Assembly: GCA_013339765.2 (NCBI GenBank)
Contig: CM023452.1
Location: 159,472,977-159,536,976 of the forward strand
Length of the DNA stretch: 64,000 nt
Reading direction: 5' to 3'
DNA from: Haemaphysalis longicornis
Lineage: Eukaryota; Arthropoda; Arachnida; Ixodida; Ixodidae
Part shown: positions 33,220-43,338 of the stretch, one piece after another
Layout: the number at the start of each line of letters is the position of its first letter
How positions within the stretch are numbered: the first letter of the stretch is position 1
Made by a program: the position numbers and the translations under genes
Notes under the pieces: model-generated
Told to the model about the DNA's origin: nothing
The model's database searches: none
What the model saw: the letters and a program-made list of their open reading frames with translations, nothing else

Positions 33220-34100
33220 TAATGGCGAATTCCATTGGGAGAACCGGAGCAAGTGGAGCGAGCAGCCAGAGCAGCACACGGGAGTAACCAGGACGTGTGC
33301 TTTCGTTCCGCGAATGAAACATTCGCGCTGCTCCGGGAGCAGTGAAAAGAGGGGGAGGGCGTGATGTCAAGATTCATGTGACCAAAATTTTCCTGCTCTC
33401 GCTTCCCGGAGCATTTCGCGCGCTCGTGTTGTCCGCACGCTGTTCCTCGCCAGTTTTGCCAGATACGTGCCGGTGGTTTTGTGTCTGCCTACGGCATGGC
33501 GACGAATCAAGAAACCGAGCGGATGTTCATGTCCATGATAAGGTCACCATCGTATCTCCCAAAAATTAGCTGCGAATGATAACAGCATCCGCCGCCTTTT
33601 CAAAATACGACTCTACCTTCGGTCGCTGTTCCGGCGGGGTGAACAGGTGCTCGAACATAAACTCATGCAATGTCAAATCGTCGTCGTCGTCGCTGCTGCT
33701 GCTGCTGTCCGATGATGAGTTTGTGTTTGAATCTGTGGTGCTTTCATCATCTAAAAGTAGCAGCATCGTCCAGACGACCGCGCTTACCTGCTGCCGTATG
33801 CACTGAGTGACTATCGCGGCTGCTGGATTCCGCCATTTTTCCTCCGCCACCCGAGGACAAATCCAGAAATGACGTAAAAGAGGTCATGTGACTTCCTGAG
33901 CGTTCCCTGTTACTCCGCCGCTGGCGACGGAGCACCGAGAACTGCTCTCGGCTGCTCTCGGCGCCAAAAAAGTGCTCCTCCGCGGCCAATGAAACACAAC
34001 GCCCCTGCTCCTGCCCGACCACTGGAAGACGCCAGAACTCGCACGAGCACTTTGGGTGCAGTTAGAAGTGCTTCTGTTCGGCCAATGGAAAGCGCTATAA
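33220..34100 (-). mobile_element. PIF/Harbinger deletion derivative nested in the gypsy element
   Basis: The element 33223-34097 (875 bp) is flanked by TAA on the plus strand (TTA on minus) at 33220-33222 and 34098-34100, the hallmark 3-bp TSD of PIF/Harbinger. The ends are imperfect inverted repeats: TAGCGCTTTCCATTGG at one end and TGGCGAATTCCATTGG at the other. The minus-strand ORF 33566-33850 has the look of a Harbinger nuclease N-terminus. The DDE catalytic region is absent, so it is non-autonomous. It lies in the gypsy element's short stretch between the pol stop and the PPT, so it inserted after, or travelled with, the retroelement. Confidence 0.75.
33566..33850 (-). CDS. PIF/Harbinger transposase, N-terminal fragment
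   Basis: 94 codons from ATG at 33850. The protein starts MAEEKWRNPAAAIVTQ. It has LLLLDDES, a long Ser/Asp tract (about residues 40 to 58) and then LTLHEFMFEHLFTPPEQRPK and VESYFEKAAD. The acidic-serine run followed by RP[KR]V[EN]xYxE is the typical start of the animal Harbinger nuclease, which normally goes on to FRxHFR and a DDE domain. Here a stop follows ADAVIIRS and the DDE domain is deleted. Whether the ORF is expressed cannot be judged. Confidence 0.6.
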   Translation of the reverse strand: MAEEKWRNPAAAIVTQCIRQQVSAVVWTMLLLLDDESTTDSNTNSSSDSSSSSDDDDDLTLHEFMFEHLFTPPEQRPKVESYFEKAADAVIIRS

Positions 34101-34186
34101 GAGTGCATCGACCCGATGCTAAAATAAAACGACAGTACGAACAAACGAACAAACAGCAACAACAGAACAACAACAAACAAATTTCA
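34101..34186. other. Gypsy 3' untranslated stretch
   Basis: A-rich plus-strand sequence with CAACAACAG-type runs between the pol stop and the Harbinger TSD. Confidence 0.5.
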
Positions 34187-35908
34187 TCATCTTGCGAAGT
34201 GCGGTTTGAGCAGAACCACGTGGACGACTTCGGGTAGCGTGCGTCGTCGTGATGTGCCGGAATCACCACTGGGGATCACTTCGTAGGTTACTTGGCCAAC
34301 ACGTCGTAGAATCTGGTAGGGTCCGAAATACCGTCGCAGAAGCTTCTCACTGCGTCCGCGTCGTCGAATGGGAGTCCAAACCCACACACGATCCCCTGGT
34401 TGGTACTCGGCGTCTCGGCGTCGGAGGTTGTAGCGGTCGGCATCCACCAGCTGCTGGTCCGTTATACGAAGTCGAGCGAGCTGGCGGGCCTCCTCCGCAC
34501 GTTGAAGGTATCCTTGGACGTCAGCGTTGAGGTCGTAGTCTTCTACATGCGGAAGCATGGCGTTAAGCGTCGTAGTCGGCCGTCTTCCGTAACCTCGAAC
34601 GGTGTCATCTGCGTAGTTTCCTGCGTAGCTGTATTGTAAGCAAACGTGACATACGGGAGGACTTTGTCCCAAGTCTTATGTTCAACGTCGACGTACATAG
34701 ACAGCATATCCGCAATCGTCTTGTTCAGACGTTCCGTTAGTCTGTTCGTTTCGGGGTGGCACGCCGTCGTTCTTCGGTAATCCGTGTTGCTGTAGCGTAT
34801 GATTCCTTGCATCAGCTCCGCGGTAAAGGCCGTTCCTCGGTCCGTGATTAGGACTTCAGGAGCTCCATGTCGCAGCACAACTTGGTTTCTAAAGAACTTG
34901 GCGACTTCTTGTGCAGTCCCCCGCGGAAGAGCGGCGGTCTCTGCGTAGCGCGTCATGTAGTCGGTCGCTACGACAATCCACTTGTTCTCCGACAGTGACG
35001 TCGGGAACGGGCCTAGAAGGTCCATTCTAATCTGTTGAAAGGGCCTCGACGGGACAGTGATCGGTTGCAGAAGTCCGGCGGGTCTTGTCGGCAGCGTTTT
35101 TCGTCGCTGGCAGTCACGGCAGCTCCGAACGTAGTGGGTGACGTCGGATGTAAGGCTGGGCCAGAAGTACTTCGCCTTAATTTTTGCAATAGTGCGAGCT
35201 GTGCCGGGATGTCCGGAAGACGGGTCGTCGTGGGACGCTTCCAAAATTTCGTCACGAAGGTCTGCGGGGATGACAAGTAGATAATTCGTTCTTGTTCCGG
35301 GGCTGAAATTCTTCTTCACGAGGACGGAGTTTTTGAGGCTGAATGCTGGTAAGATCCGCTTGAACGCTCTAGGCACGGCGACGTTTCGTCCTTCGAGGTA
35401 GTCGATCATTACGCGCAAGTCCGGGTCGGCACGCTGCTGGGCGTCTAGGTCGCTCTCCGTAATAACCCCGAAGAACGCGCTGTCTTCATCGGTGTCTTGT
35501 GGTGGTGGGTCGACAGGGGCGCGGGACAGGCGGTCGGCGTCGGAGTGTTTCCTGCCGGATTTGTAGACGATTGAAACGTCGAACTCCTGCAGGCGCAAAC
35601 TCCACCGCCCAAGACGGCCAGCGGGGTCCCTCAAATTTTCGAGCCAACACAGCGCATGGTGGTCTGTTGCAACCTTGAACGGTCTGCCATACACGTATGG
35701 GCGAAAATTTGAAATGGCCGATATAATAGCCAGGCCCTCTTTTTCGGAGGCAGAGTAGGTTATCTCCTCCTTCGACAGACCACGGCTGGCCTAGGCGATT
35801 ACGTTTTCGCACCCGCTTTGTTTTTGGACAAGGACGGCACCCAAGCCTATATCACTGGCGTCCGTGTGTATTTCCGTTTCGGCGTTTTCATCGAAATGAG
35901 CGACAAGC
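34187..35908 (-). pseudogene. Ty3/gypsy pol: RNase H and integrase, broken
   Basis: Reading on the minus strand, RNase H starts at the internal junction near 35908 with VAHFDENAETEIHTDASDIG. A TAG at 35791-35793 interrupts it before ASRGLSKEE, and it continues to VATDHHALCWLENL. Integrase follows: an H-x3-H...C-x2-C zinc finger (HDDPSSGHPG and SCRDCQRRK), the DDE core with RMDLLGPFP, LITDRGTAFT and NRLTERLNKT, so all three acidic residues are present. A frameshift near 34570 separates the C-terminal RRYFGPYQILRRVGQVTYEV, the GPY/F chromatin-linked motif, which ends at a stop at 34187. RT and protease are deleted. The zinc finger and DDE triad are intact, so decay is modest apart from the stop, the frameshift and the deletion. 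Confidence 0.85.
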
Positions 35909-35910
35909 GA

Positions 35911-36077
35911 CGTGACATCTGGTACATGTGCTGGGTACGCACCCTTCATGCCCACTACAACCTCTGGAAGCCGCCAAGCCAGTCTAACAAGAGCTAGCCT
36001 CAGCCTGCCAGATTTACCACCCGAGTTCGGTCTACTACCGGAGAAGACCAAGAAGGAAGACGTCGCAACCAGCACCA
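35911..36077 (+). other. Gypsy leader (PBS and 5' UTR), in inverted position
   Basis: Plus-strand CGTGACATCTGGT at 35911-35923 equals the terminal CGTGACA of the LTR followed by the first leader bases TCTGGT. TGGT at 35920 is the PBS start, two bases after the LTR end, and GTGCTGGGTA follows. The same run occurs next to the right LTR on the minus strand (37225-37251). The leader then continues to the gag start, all in plus orientation, opposite to pol. Confidence 0.7.
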
Positions 36078-37236
36078 TGCTCAACCAAGCCAATCCTCCT
36101 GTCGTTCAGCAGCAGCCACGAGAACCGCCATCATTCCGAGGAGCCCCCGCAGAAGACCCAGGAGAATCGTTGGAGAAACTGGAGCGCGTCCGGAAATTCA
36201 ACAGATGGGGCAATGCAGAAACGTTCCGGCACGTTTTCTTTTACTTGGAAGATTCGGCTCGCACTTGGTTCGAGAACCACGAGAGCTCCTTTACAATCTG
36301 GGCTCAGTTCAAAAGCGACTTCACTAAGACCTTCACTACCGTGGTCAGAAAAGAACGCGCAGAGCTTTTACTTGAAACTCGAACGCAGCACCCCAACGAA
36401 GGGGTAGTGATCTTTGTTGAGGAGATCAAGAGGTTGTTTCGAGACGTGCGGATCCGGAGATGACAGAAGAAAAGAAACTAAGGTTTCTCAAGCGAGGGGT
36501 AAAGCAGGAGCTTTTTGCTTGCCTTGTCCGCAAACCTCCCAAGACGGTGGCCGAATTCACGTCTGAGGCGGCCGCGATGGAGAAGACGCTGGAAGTTCGA
36601 ACGAGGCAGTACGATAGCCCGGTCAACGTGCTGGTTTCCGAGACGATCGGTGCCGGGGCTACAAACTCCGACACACTGCGTGAGACCATCCGAGCAGTGT
36701 TCAGAGAGGAGCTTCGGAAGCTTTTTCCGACGACGCCGCAACCTCAAGTGTCTTCCTTGACTGACGTCATCCGCGAAGAGGTTCAACACTCTTTGGGCAC
36801 TTCTATGCCATCCGAGGCACCTTGCGAGCCACAGGCGATGACATACTCCGCGGCTGTTCGTCGACCCCGCCCTGCTCCAAGCCGTCTACGAGAAGTTCCA
36901 CCGTACCGCCGTCCACTCGCGGCGCCGTCTCCACTCTCGTAGCCGTCCCCACTGTCGCCGCCGTCGACCGTACCGCCGTACACAGCCCAAACCCAGACGC
37001 CGAGGAAGACTGACGTTTGGCGAACGCCAGATCATCGTCCGCTGTGCTACCATTGCGGAGAGGCCGATCACATCTATCGTCGCTACCCGTAAAGGTGACT
37101 CGGACTGCGTGGTTTCTCCGTCGACGCCCCACGCCCCCGACCCGGCCAGTGCCCTACTGGGATCGACGAATACCTGTCCAACACCAACCGAGGACCAGCC
37201 CGCTCACACCGATCGCCGTGGCCCTACCCAGCACCT
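36078..37236 (+). pseudogene. Ty3/gypsy gag, broken and inverted relative to pol
   Basis: From ATG 36078 (an in-frame upstream ATG at 35912 lies in leader DNA) the protein reads MLNQANPPVVQQQPREPPSF. It then gives a capsid-like segment, WFENHESSFTIWAQFKSDFT, and further VEEIKRLFRDV. A frameshift near 36450 moves to EMTEEKKLRFLKRGVKQELF. A stop near 36942 follows, then a zinc knuckle CYHCGEADHIYRRY at 37045-37086, in which the last cysteine is tyrosine. Gag ends against the right LTR with no protease. The orientation is plus, while pol and the LTR polarity are minus. Confidence 0.8.
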
Positions 37237-37242
37237 TGACCA
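37225..37242 (-). other. PBS remnant beside the 5' LTR
   Basis: On the minus strand the LTR end is followed by TC and then TGGTCAAGGTGCTGGGTA, a diverged twin of TGGTACATGTGCTGGGTA at 35920-35937. About 18 bp are homologous before gag sequence takes over. Confidence 0.6.
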
Positions 37243-37244
37243 GA

Positions 37245-37661
37245 TGTCACGAAGACAAGGATGATGCAGTTGTCTTGAATGACAAAACGTTTATCGGAGC
37301 GAACTTGTGCTCCCCTAACAACTCAAAAGAATACAGAGGCGGCGAAGCAGCGGTCAACAAAGTGACTTGCACAGGCGAGTTTCGTCGAATCGAATGCCGC
37401 GGCGTAGGCTGAGCAGGCTCTTTCGGCGCGAGAGTTTCTGGAACCGTCAAGTCGCATCCAGAACATTGTAGATCACAGAAGATTATTGTGGGCTAGCGGC
37501 GTTAGGGCGAAACAATCTGCTTATCTGAATGAGATAGTCCGTGCGGCATAAAAATAAAGAATGGAACATGCGCTTCTCATGGGACACAGATAACAGAGCC
37601 GGGCGCGGCCGGGTATTAAAAACAAACAATAAATAAACAAACCCGAACATGGTTCGCGGCA
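37245..37661 (-). repeat. 5' LTR of the rearranged gypsy element
   Basis: 417 bp matching 32785-33207 over its whole length. Its plus-strand end GCGGCA abuts the ATAT target duplication. Confidence 0.85.
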
Positions 37662-37665
37662 ATAT

Positions 37666-38785
37666 TACCGGCGTCAAATCCGTCATGAAAATGACCTCGC
37701 CAGAAAAAGTTCAATTGACGCGGCTGCGCCAGCATTTTAGCCGGGACCTGTCTCAACGCAACCGGAAGTACACAGGGATCTGCCCACTGCGCTACGAATT
37801 CAAGCGCAAGTAGGTCAACGAACCAGCTTTATATCTTCTCCACTACTTTCTTCATTCAGATACCGTCTGGGAGATACTGCCGTCTCGGAGAAGTGAAGTT
37901 AAGTAGTTAATTATGACACTAATGAGCGCCGACAGTTGGCCCCTCGATGCCAGTGTCTTCTCTACGCGGGACGCGGGTGAATTGACGCACACACCGTCAC
38001 CTACTGCTTTCGCTATCGATTTTGGTTCCGTTTCGTTCGAACGGTGTTCAAAGGGCTGTGGTTTCAGGCGGATTTACGCAATGTTCCGGCGCGTGCAATA
38101 TAGTGACTAACGTTGAAGCGTCTAACGGTGCCGTACCGTCGTAATATAAATAGCGACGTGCAAGTTCATACGGATGCACAATAAATGCACCTGTGAAAGC
38201 ACATTTCACTTTCGTGTTTTACCGATTCCTATGAAAGAGGCATCAACCACATTTTTTTCTCTGACACCTCTACTCATGCTGCAGTCACCGCCCTACGCCT
38301 ACTCAGAACTGCGCTTCCAGAGACTGCTTCAAATCTAACTACAGGGTTAAAGATATAGTTCCCTAAACAAATAGTCCGTCCTACATTGGTGCCCGTGTTC
38401 CATCGAAATTGATTTTGATTCCACTTATTCTACCATTTCAAAGCGTTTTTGGTGTTTGAGGAGTGAACTAAGATGGTTCAAGATGTAGCTCAGAATAGCA
38501 CCGGCCGTATAAGGAATTCTTCCGAAGGGCTAGCTTTGGTCTCGAAGTAAGTGTCTCGGGCGGATCACAAGAAAGGGGACAGCGGCTACCGTAAACAATC
38601 ATTGAATGTGGCCTCCCATGTCTTTTGGGACCTCACTTTCACCATCGTACACTGCCCCCCCTGTCCATTCATGTAGGAACAATATTATCAAAGTTCTTGG
38701 AGCAGTATTTCTCCAGGGTGCAAAACTTCTTGCTACCACATAGTCAGAACACAAATAATTTTGGGAATAAGCGCGAAAAACGACG
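37666..38785. other. Intron sequence, possible LTR-like fragment
   Basis: A TATA-like motif (ATATAAATAG, near 38143) is followed about 45 bp later by CACAATAAATGCACC, a polyadenylation signal, an arrangement seen in LTRs. No second copy or terminal TG/CA pair was found, so I do not call it an LTR. The upstream 37913-38110 open frame is unrecognised. Confidence 0.3.
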
Positions 38786-38789
38786 ACGC

Positions 38790-39445
38790 GAAGAAAAGAA
38801 CACAGGACGGCTCGTTACTGGCAACGGGATTTCATTTGGATAGAACAGGCGTTCATAATACGAAAAAAACACCAACTCCTCGACGTTATCGCACGGGTAC
38901 CGAGAAACAAAAAAAAAAATTAGTAAGAACAGCATGAGGTATGCAGCATGGTCACTTCACGTGCGGTTCCAGAAATTCCGACTCAGCAGTGTGCAGTCTC
39001 AGCGAAGGTTGTCTAACGCAAACGGATGCATCCTCGCCTTATATATGGTACGCTTCAATTATCTCTCTTTGGGTTCTTCCCTTGTGGCTGTGCCTGACTC
39101 TCGTTGTTTCAATGAGAAGCCTGCACCCATCATTTTTGCACTCCGTACAATGCACTGCTAAATGCGTGTAAGGAGTTCCCTTCAAAGGACATGCCTTACA
39201 CGCAACCGGAAGGGCTCAGTGTGCGTTAGTCAACCTTCGCTGAGTCTGAAGACTGCTGAGTTGGAATTTTTGGAGCCGCACTTAAAGTTACCATGCGGCA
39301 TATCTCGTGCTGTTTTTACTGTTTTTTTCTACGTACTTCTGCCAGAACGTCGATGAGTTGGCGTTTTTTGCCATTATAAATGTCGCTTCTTGCCAAATAA
39401 AATTCAGTTGCCAGTAGCGCGTCGCCCTGTCTTTTTTTTACGTGT
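38790..39445. mobile_element. Long inverted-repeat (foldback) element
   Basis: Two arms of about 235 bp, roughly 38790-39027 and 39213-39445, are reverse complements at perhaps three quarters of positions. Paired blocks include TTACTGGCAAC with its partner near 39402-39415, CACCAACTCCTCGACGTT with a partner near 39340-39360, and AACAGCATGAGGTATGC with a partner near 39292-39320. ATTCCGACTCAGCAG pairs near 39250-39270, and CTCAGCGAAGGTTG pairs near 39224-39245. The central loop is about 185 bp. No coding potential. A transcript would form a long hairpin. An end-like segment recurs near 52985-53050. Confidence 0.75.
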
Positions 39446-40920
39446 CATCGTTTCTTCGCCTTATTCCCAAAAGCATCCCCAACTCGCCCAAGTTTCAATT
39501 TTGTTGAATAGGAATCGCGTGCAGACTGCGTGACTGGAAATAGTGGTGAGGGACAAGAGAACAGATCATGTGATAAGGAATGTTGGCGAAAGGTGTAATA
39601 CCAATATAAATGCACCGAATGCAAACAAGAGATATTGCCGACGGGGTTGGGGTTGCTCAAATAGCGACTATTATTGTAATACAAGAAATTGGAATATACA
39701 CGCCCATGACCTATTCATTAACGGACAAAAAATTGAAAATTAATAAAATAGATGATCCAGAAAATAGCAAAAGGGCGGGAAATATGCGCCAAAATATATG
39801 TGCACGTTCTTGCCTATATTTCACGGCAGCTACACTGTCGAATAAAAGGAGAAGCAGATTAGGTTAGGGAAAAGAAAAGTTACGTAAAAGCAAAATAAAC
39901 ACGGATGATGTGAGTGCAATGAGAAAAATTCCGCTTTCGATTAAACAGACGTAGGTTGTTCAATAAAATTGCCTTCGATAAAACGGGCATTTCTTCCATA
40001 AAATGGCGTTAGATAAAATGGCGTGTGATAAACAGTCTAGCAACCACTATAAAAACTCCCCCTTACGCGAGCGCAGAGAAGTGCGTCGTGGGCTCTTGGA
40101 AATTATTTTTTATACCCGTTCTAGAGTCCCGTTGAAATCAAGCCAGTACTCTGCTTCCTATATGATCGCTGTTCTCTACTAGCCATGGCTTATTGCAGGT
40201 AAGATTTACTTGGGATTTTCATCGTCGGAACGCTGGCTACTCCACAGCACGCCACTCGTCTACCATCATCTCGTTCTTAGGCACCTTCGCCAATAAAACA
40301 ACTGATACGAGTGGTGTGGATCCCGTTTGCGGATTTCCAGGCAGAATGACACTTCGCAGTATTCACGGTAGTCGGTACTTAATGCATGACCTTTGTTCGC
40401 AGAGTTTTGCTAGGGTTGAGATGATAGTTATTTAGAATGTGCGTCTTTGTCGAATGGTTTCTTCGGTAAACACAATTTTGATTGAGTGAGAAAGCCGCAC
40501 TTCAGACAGCCATAAATTTTGGAAAGTTGAAAAAGCCACGAATGGTGCAGATTCGAAAGTTGCACTGGGATGATTCGCCCTTGCACAGGGTGCGAAGCAC
40601 TGCGCGCTGAACAGTAAAAACGGGTCTTTTAATACCCGTTCTCTTTATGTTATTGGGCCGTTGATGTCACGCGTCAAGCTGTGCAGGGCAGTGCATTGAG
40701 AGTTAAAATTCCGAACATGAGAAGTGCTGCATAATGATGTGCGTTGTCATTGTAGAATGGTTTACCTCAACACGTAACACATTTTGGTGCCGAACTTATC
40801 GCAGCAGTAGGTAATCACACGAAGTGGGCATGTGAGCAGTTAAACAAAGGATTCTCCAGCAATGTCTAAATACTGAAAATGGCATTCATTATGCCACTTT
40901 CTAGTTTAGCCGATACTCAC
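39446..40920. other. Intron sequence, unassigned
   Basis: 39960-40030 carries several near repeats of TAAAATGGCGT-type sequence. Otherwise no feature. Confidence 0.35.
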
Positions 40921-41039
40921 TTGCCGAAAGATTCCATGGCTTTTTTCAGATTAAAACCTACAGGAATGTTGTAAAAGCTGCCGATTCCATAAAATAGTTT
41001 GTTTTTCTCTCGGTTTTGACCAAGTACTGACCGGAAATT
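40921..41039 (-). CDS. GH18-like secreted protein, coding exon 2 of those found
   Basis: A 119-bp exon: 39 codons plus AA that complete with T in the exon at 26626-26722. The minus-strand acceptor is TTCTTTTCAG|AATTT and the donor is GGCAA|GTGAGT. It encodes NFRSVLGQNREKNKLFYGIG and then SFYNIPVGFNLKKAMESFG. A basic helix followed by a short hydrophobic strand ending in G[IV]G, then a loop and another helix, is the repeating beta-alpha unit of a TIM barrel. LFYGIG in this place matches the strand I remember in tick GH18-like proteins. The catalytic DxxDxDxE signature of active chitinases is not in this or any later exon. Confidence 0.65.
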
Positions 41040-43033
41040 CTGAAAAGAATAAGTGTGGTTAGGCATCAGGTCAAGCAATATCCCATCTGTAATTTGTCTA
41101 CGCATGTTTGTTCTGCCTTTGTGGCCTTTCCGGTCTAAACTATTTCCAAAGGCACAAAAGGTTCACAATACGCTATACTGCCGTCAGTACTTCAGAGTAT
41201 CTCGCCTTTTCTTTTGCTTCTATTGCATTCCGTTTGGAATGGTCTGTAAGTAAAACAAACACGTTCTCTATTTTACTCTATTCTAGTTCAAAGTTGTGGA
41301 GATTGGGTTGAAATGTAAGTTTAGAGTTTTGCAAGGTATGAGACTTTTGAACAAACTTAAATTCAGGCACCTCACCGAATAACGAAAATCGTCCGGCATC
41401 TTGCATGCCATGCGATTAGCGTGTTTCCCTTTGGTGTGTTTTGTTGTTTTTATGGAGACTGTGTTGCCTTGTGTGAGGGATTTGAAAGGCTGCTGCAGGG
41501 GACTTATTTGTTCATTTTTGTGTTTTTCCCGGCAGTACGCCGGAAGGGGACCGCTGTAGGACTGCTGTTCCCCAAGCTAGTGATCAGCGCCAGTTCCCTG
41601 TTTTGACGGATGCTCCCCCTAGGTTACTTTGTGAAGCCGGCCAACGAGTGTGTCTCTAATATCAACTGACGGTGACGGCAGTTCTTGGGGAATCTCGAAA
41701 AGGAAGGATATGCGCCTCCAGCCAATGGAGATATACGCTCCTGGCAGAGCTAACTTAGCTGCGAGCTCTTTCGATGGGTCGGGGTTTTAAACGGGGAAAC
41801 AGGTGGCGGTGTACATACGGACCACAGTAGGGGGGGGCGTGAACTTTTAGCAGGTCTACGGTTGTGGCCAAAGCGGCCTAAGTGAGTCGAGGAAGCACTT
41901 TTCAACGAGGCACCCAAGGTCCTGGAATTCGATTGCGTGCGTGAAGTGTTGACGAAAAACGGAAGTTTGTCTTTGTGGCACATGAAACCTGGTTAAATCG
42001 TAGCAACAATGTTTTTAATATGACAGTTCCGAGCTTTGCTTCTTGAACGCAGCGTTTTTCTATTTTCTTGCGCATTCGTTCACGGGTGTTGATGAATAAC
42101 TTAACATTTGTGCACGAGAATGATACTGTATCAGGTGAAACTTTGTGTACGAAACTATAATTGAATGTTCTGTGGCCAATCTCTGGCCTAGTGAGCAATA
42201 AATGCTAGGCCTTGCTTACTCGCTGTTGCTACATCACTTTGGTTGTTGGGTTTTCACGGTAAAACCAAAAATTTTGGTGGTTTACGGAGAGGGGAGCACG
42301 CTTGATGCGGCAACTACCCGAAATCTTTTCTCTGATGGGCGCTATCAGTTGCAAATGCTTCGGGTACACAAATTGTACATTTTTGGACCTTAAAGTAAAG
42401 TTTCATCGTCATTGGTGCATGTGAACGAGGCAGGAATGACGTTCATCATCTTTGACTATAGATTTTGTTCCACCGTCATCATCATACACAGAATAAGTAG
42501 GTACACTGCTGGAGGAAGGCCCATCCAATTGGCTTCAGACAGCTTCTGTTGTGATCTGCTCAAATCCATGATTTGCCTCCAAATTTCGTTATTCCGTCCA
42601 TCCATCAAGTTACTGGCCTTCCCCTTCTTCTACACCTGTCCCGCGGTACCCAGTCCGTTTGCGTGGTGGTCCACCCGTTGTCCGTTTGCCTGACTACATG
42701 TCCTGTCCTAGTTAATTTTTCCTTTATTCAAAAGATGAAATCTGGTCTATTCTGTTCCCTCTTTCAAAAAGCTCGTTTGCTGTCCGTAAGTGTTACTTCT
42801 ATCGTTATTTGTTGCATTCTCCGTTCACCCGACGTAACTTGGCTTTGCAGTTGTTTAGTAATGAGTTACGTTGCCGCACATTATGTCATGACGGGTAGGG
42901 TGTATTTGTGGTATATTCTCCTTTGAGTTATCAGGGTAGCTTGGTTTTCAATACGTAGGACAGTCTGCCCAGTGCACGCAAGCCGATGCGTTTCCTCCGT
43001 CAGATTTCTTCTAGTTTGGAGCAGCACTAATAC
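41040..43033. other. Intron sequence, unassigned
   Basis: About 2 kb with no recognised coding domain, array or palindrome. Confidence 0.35.
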
Positions 43034-43195
43034 TGTTACCCGTCGATATTGAGTGAAGATGACGAAGACGAGGGACTTTTGTTGGGGCTCTTGAAAGAAG
43101 ACGAGGTCCGGTCAGATTCCCGCCTGTGTTGCTATCTACAGTAAATACTGAGAATAGGGTGAATACGTTGTGTTCCCTATTTTATCCTCGTAACA
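43034..43195 (+). repeat. 5' LTR of the second gypsy element
   Basis: 162 bp with TG...CA ends. The terminal TTATCCTCGTAACA is followed by the leader TCTTTTGGTAGAG, where TGGTAGAG may be the PBS start. Confidence 0.85.
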
Positions 43196-43338
43196 TCTTT
43201 TGGTAGAGTGTGCGGACTCATTCCCCTCCGGAGCTTCAGCTCGGCGTCGTCTCTCCTTGGTCCCAAGGGTGCAGTTGGGGTTCCAAGCTCTACTAGCCAT
43301 TACGGAGTTACGCAGCGCGCACACATATTCTGCGACAA

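Larger units (their letters stand above)
32781..37665 (-). mobile_element. Ty3/gypsy retrotransposon with inverted leader-gag block and nested Harbinger
   Basis: Direct repeats 32785-33207 and 37245-37661 are the LTRs. On the plus strand they begin TGTCACGAAG and end GCGGCA, and the element is flanked by ATAT at 32781-32784 and 37662-37665, a 4-bp TSD. A polypurine tract next to the left LTR and a PBS remnant next to the right LTR show that the element is minus oriented. Pol runs minus (34187-35908) but leader and gag run plus (35911-37240). Protease and RT are missing. A DNA transposon sits between the pol stop and the PPT. The LTRs differ at about 7 percent of positions by eye. Confidence 0.85.

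Noticed and set aside
32864..33370. A 168-codon minus frame across the LTR as an envelope-like or host protein.
   Set aside because: It runs through LTR, PPT and Harbinger end, so it is a fortuitous reading of non-coding retroelement DNA.
37913..38230. Solo LTR with TATA and polyadenylation signal.
   Set aside because: No terminal TG/CA pair, no TSD and no second copy could be found.
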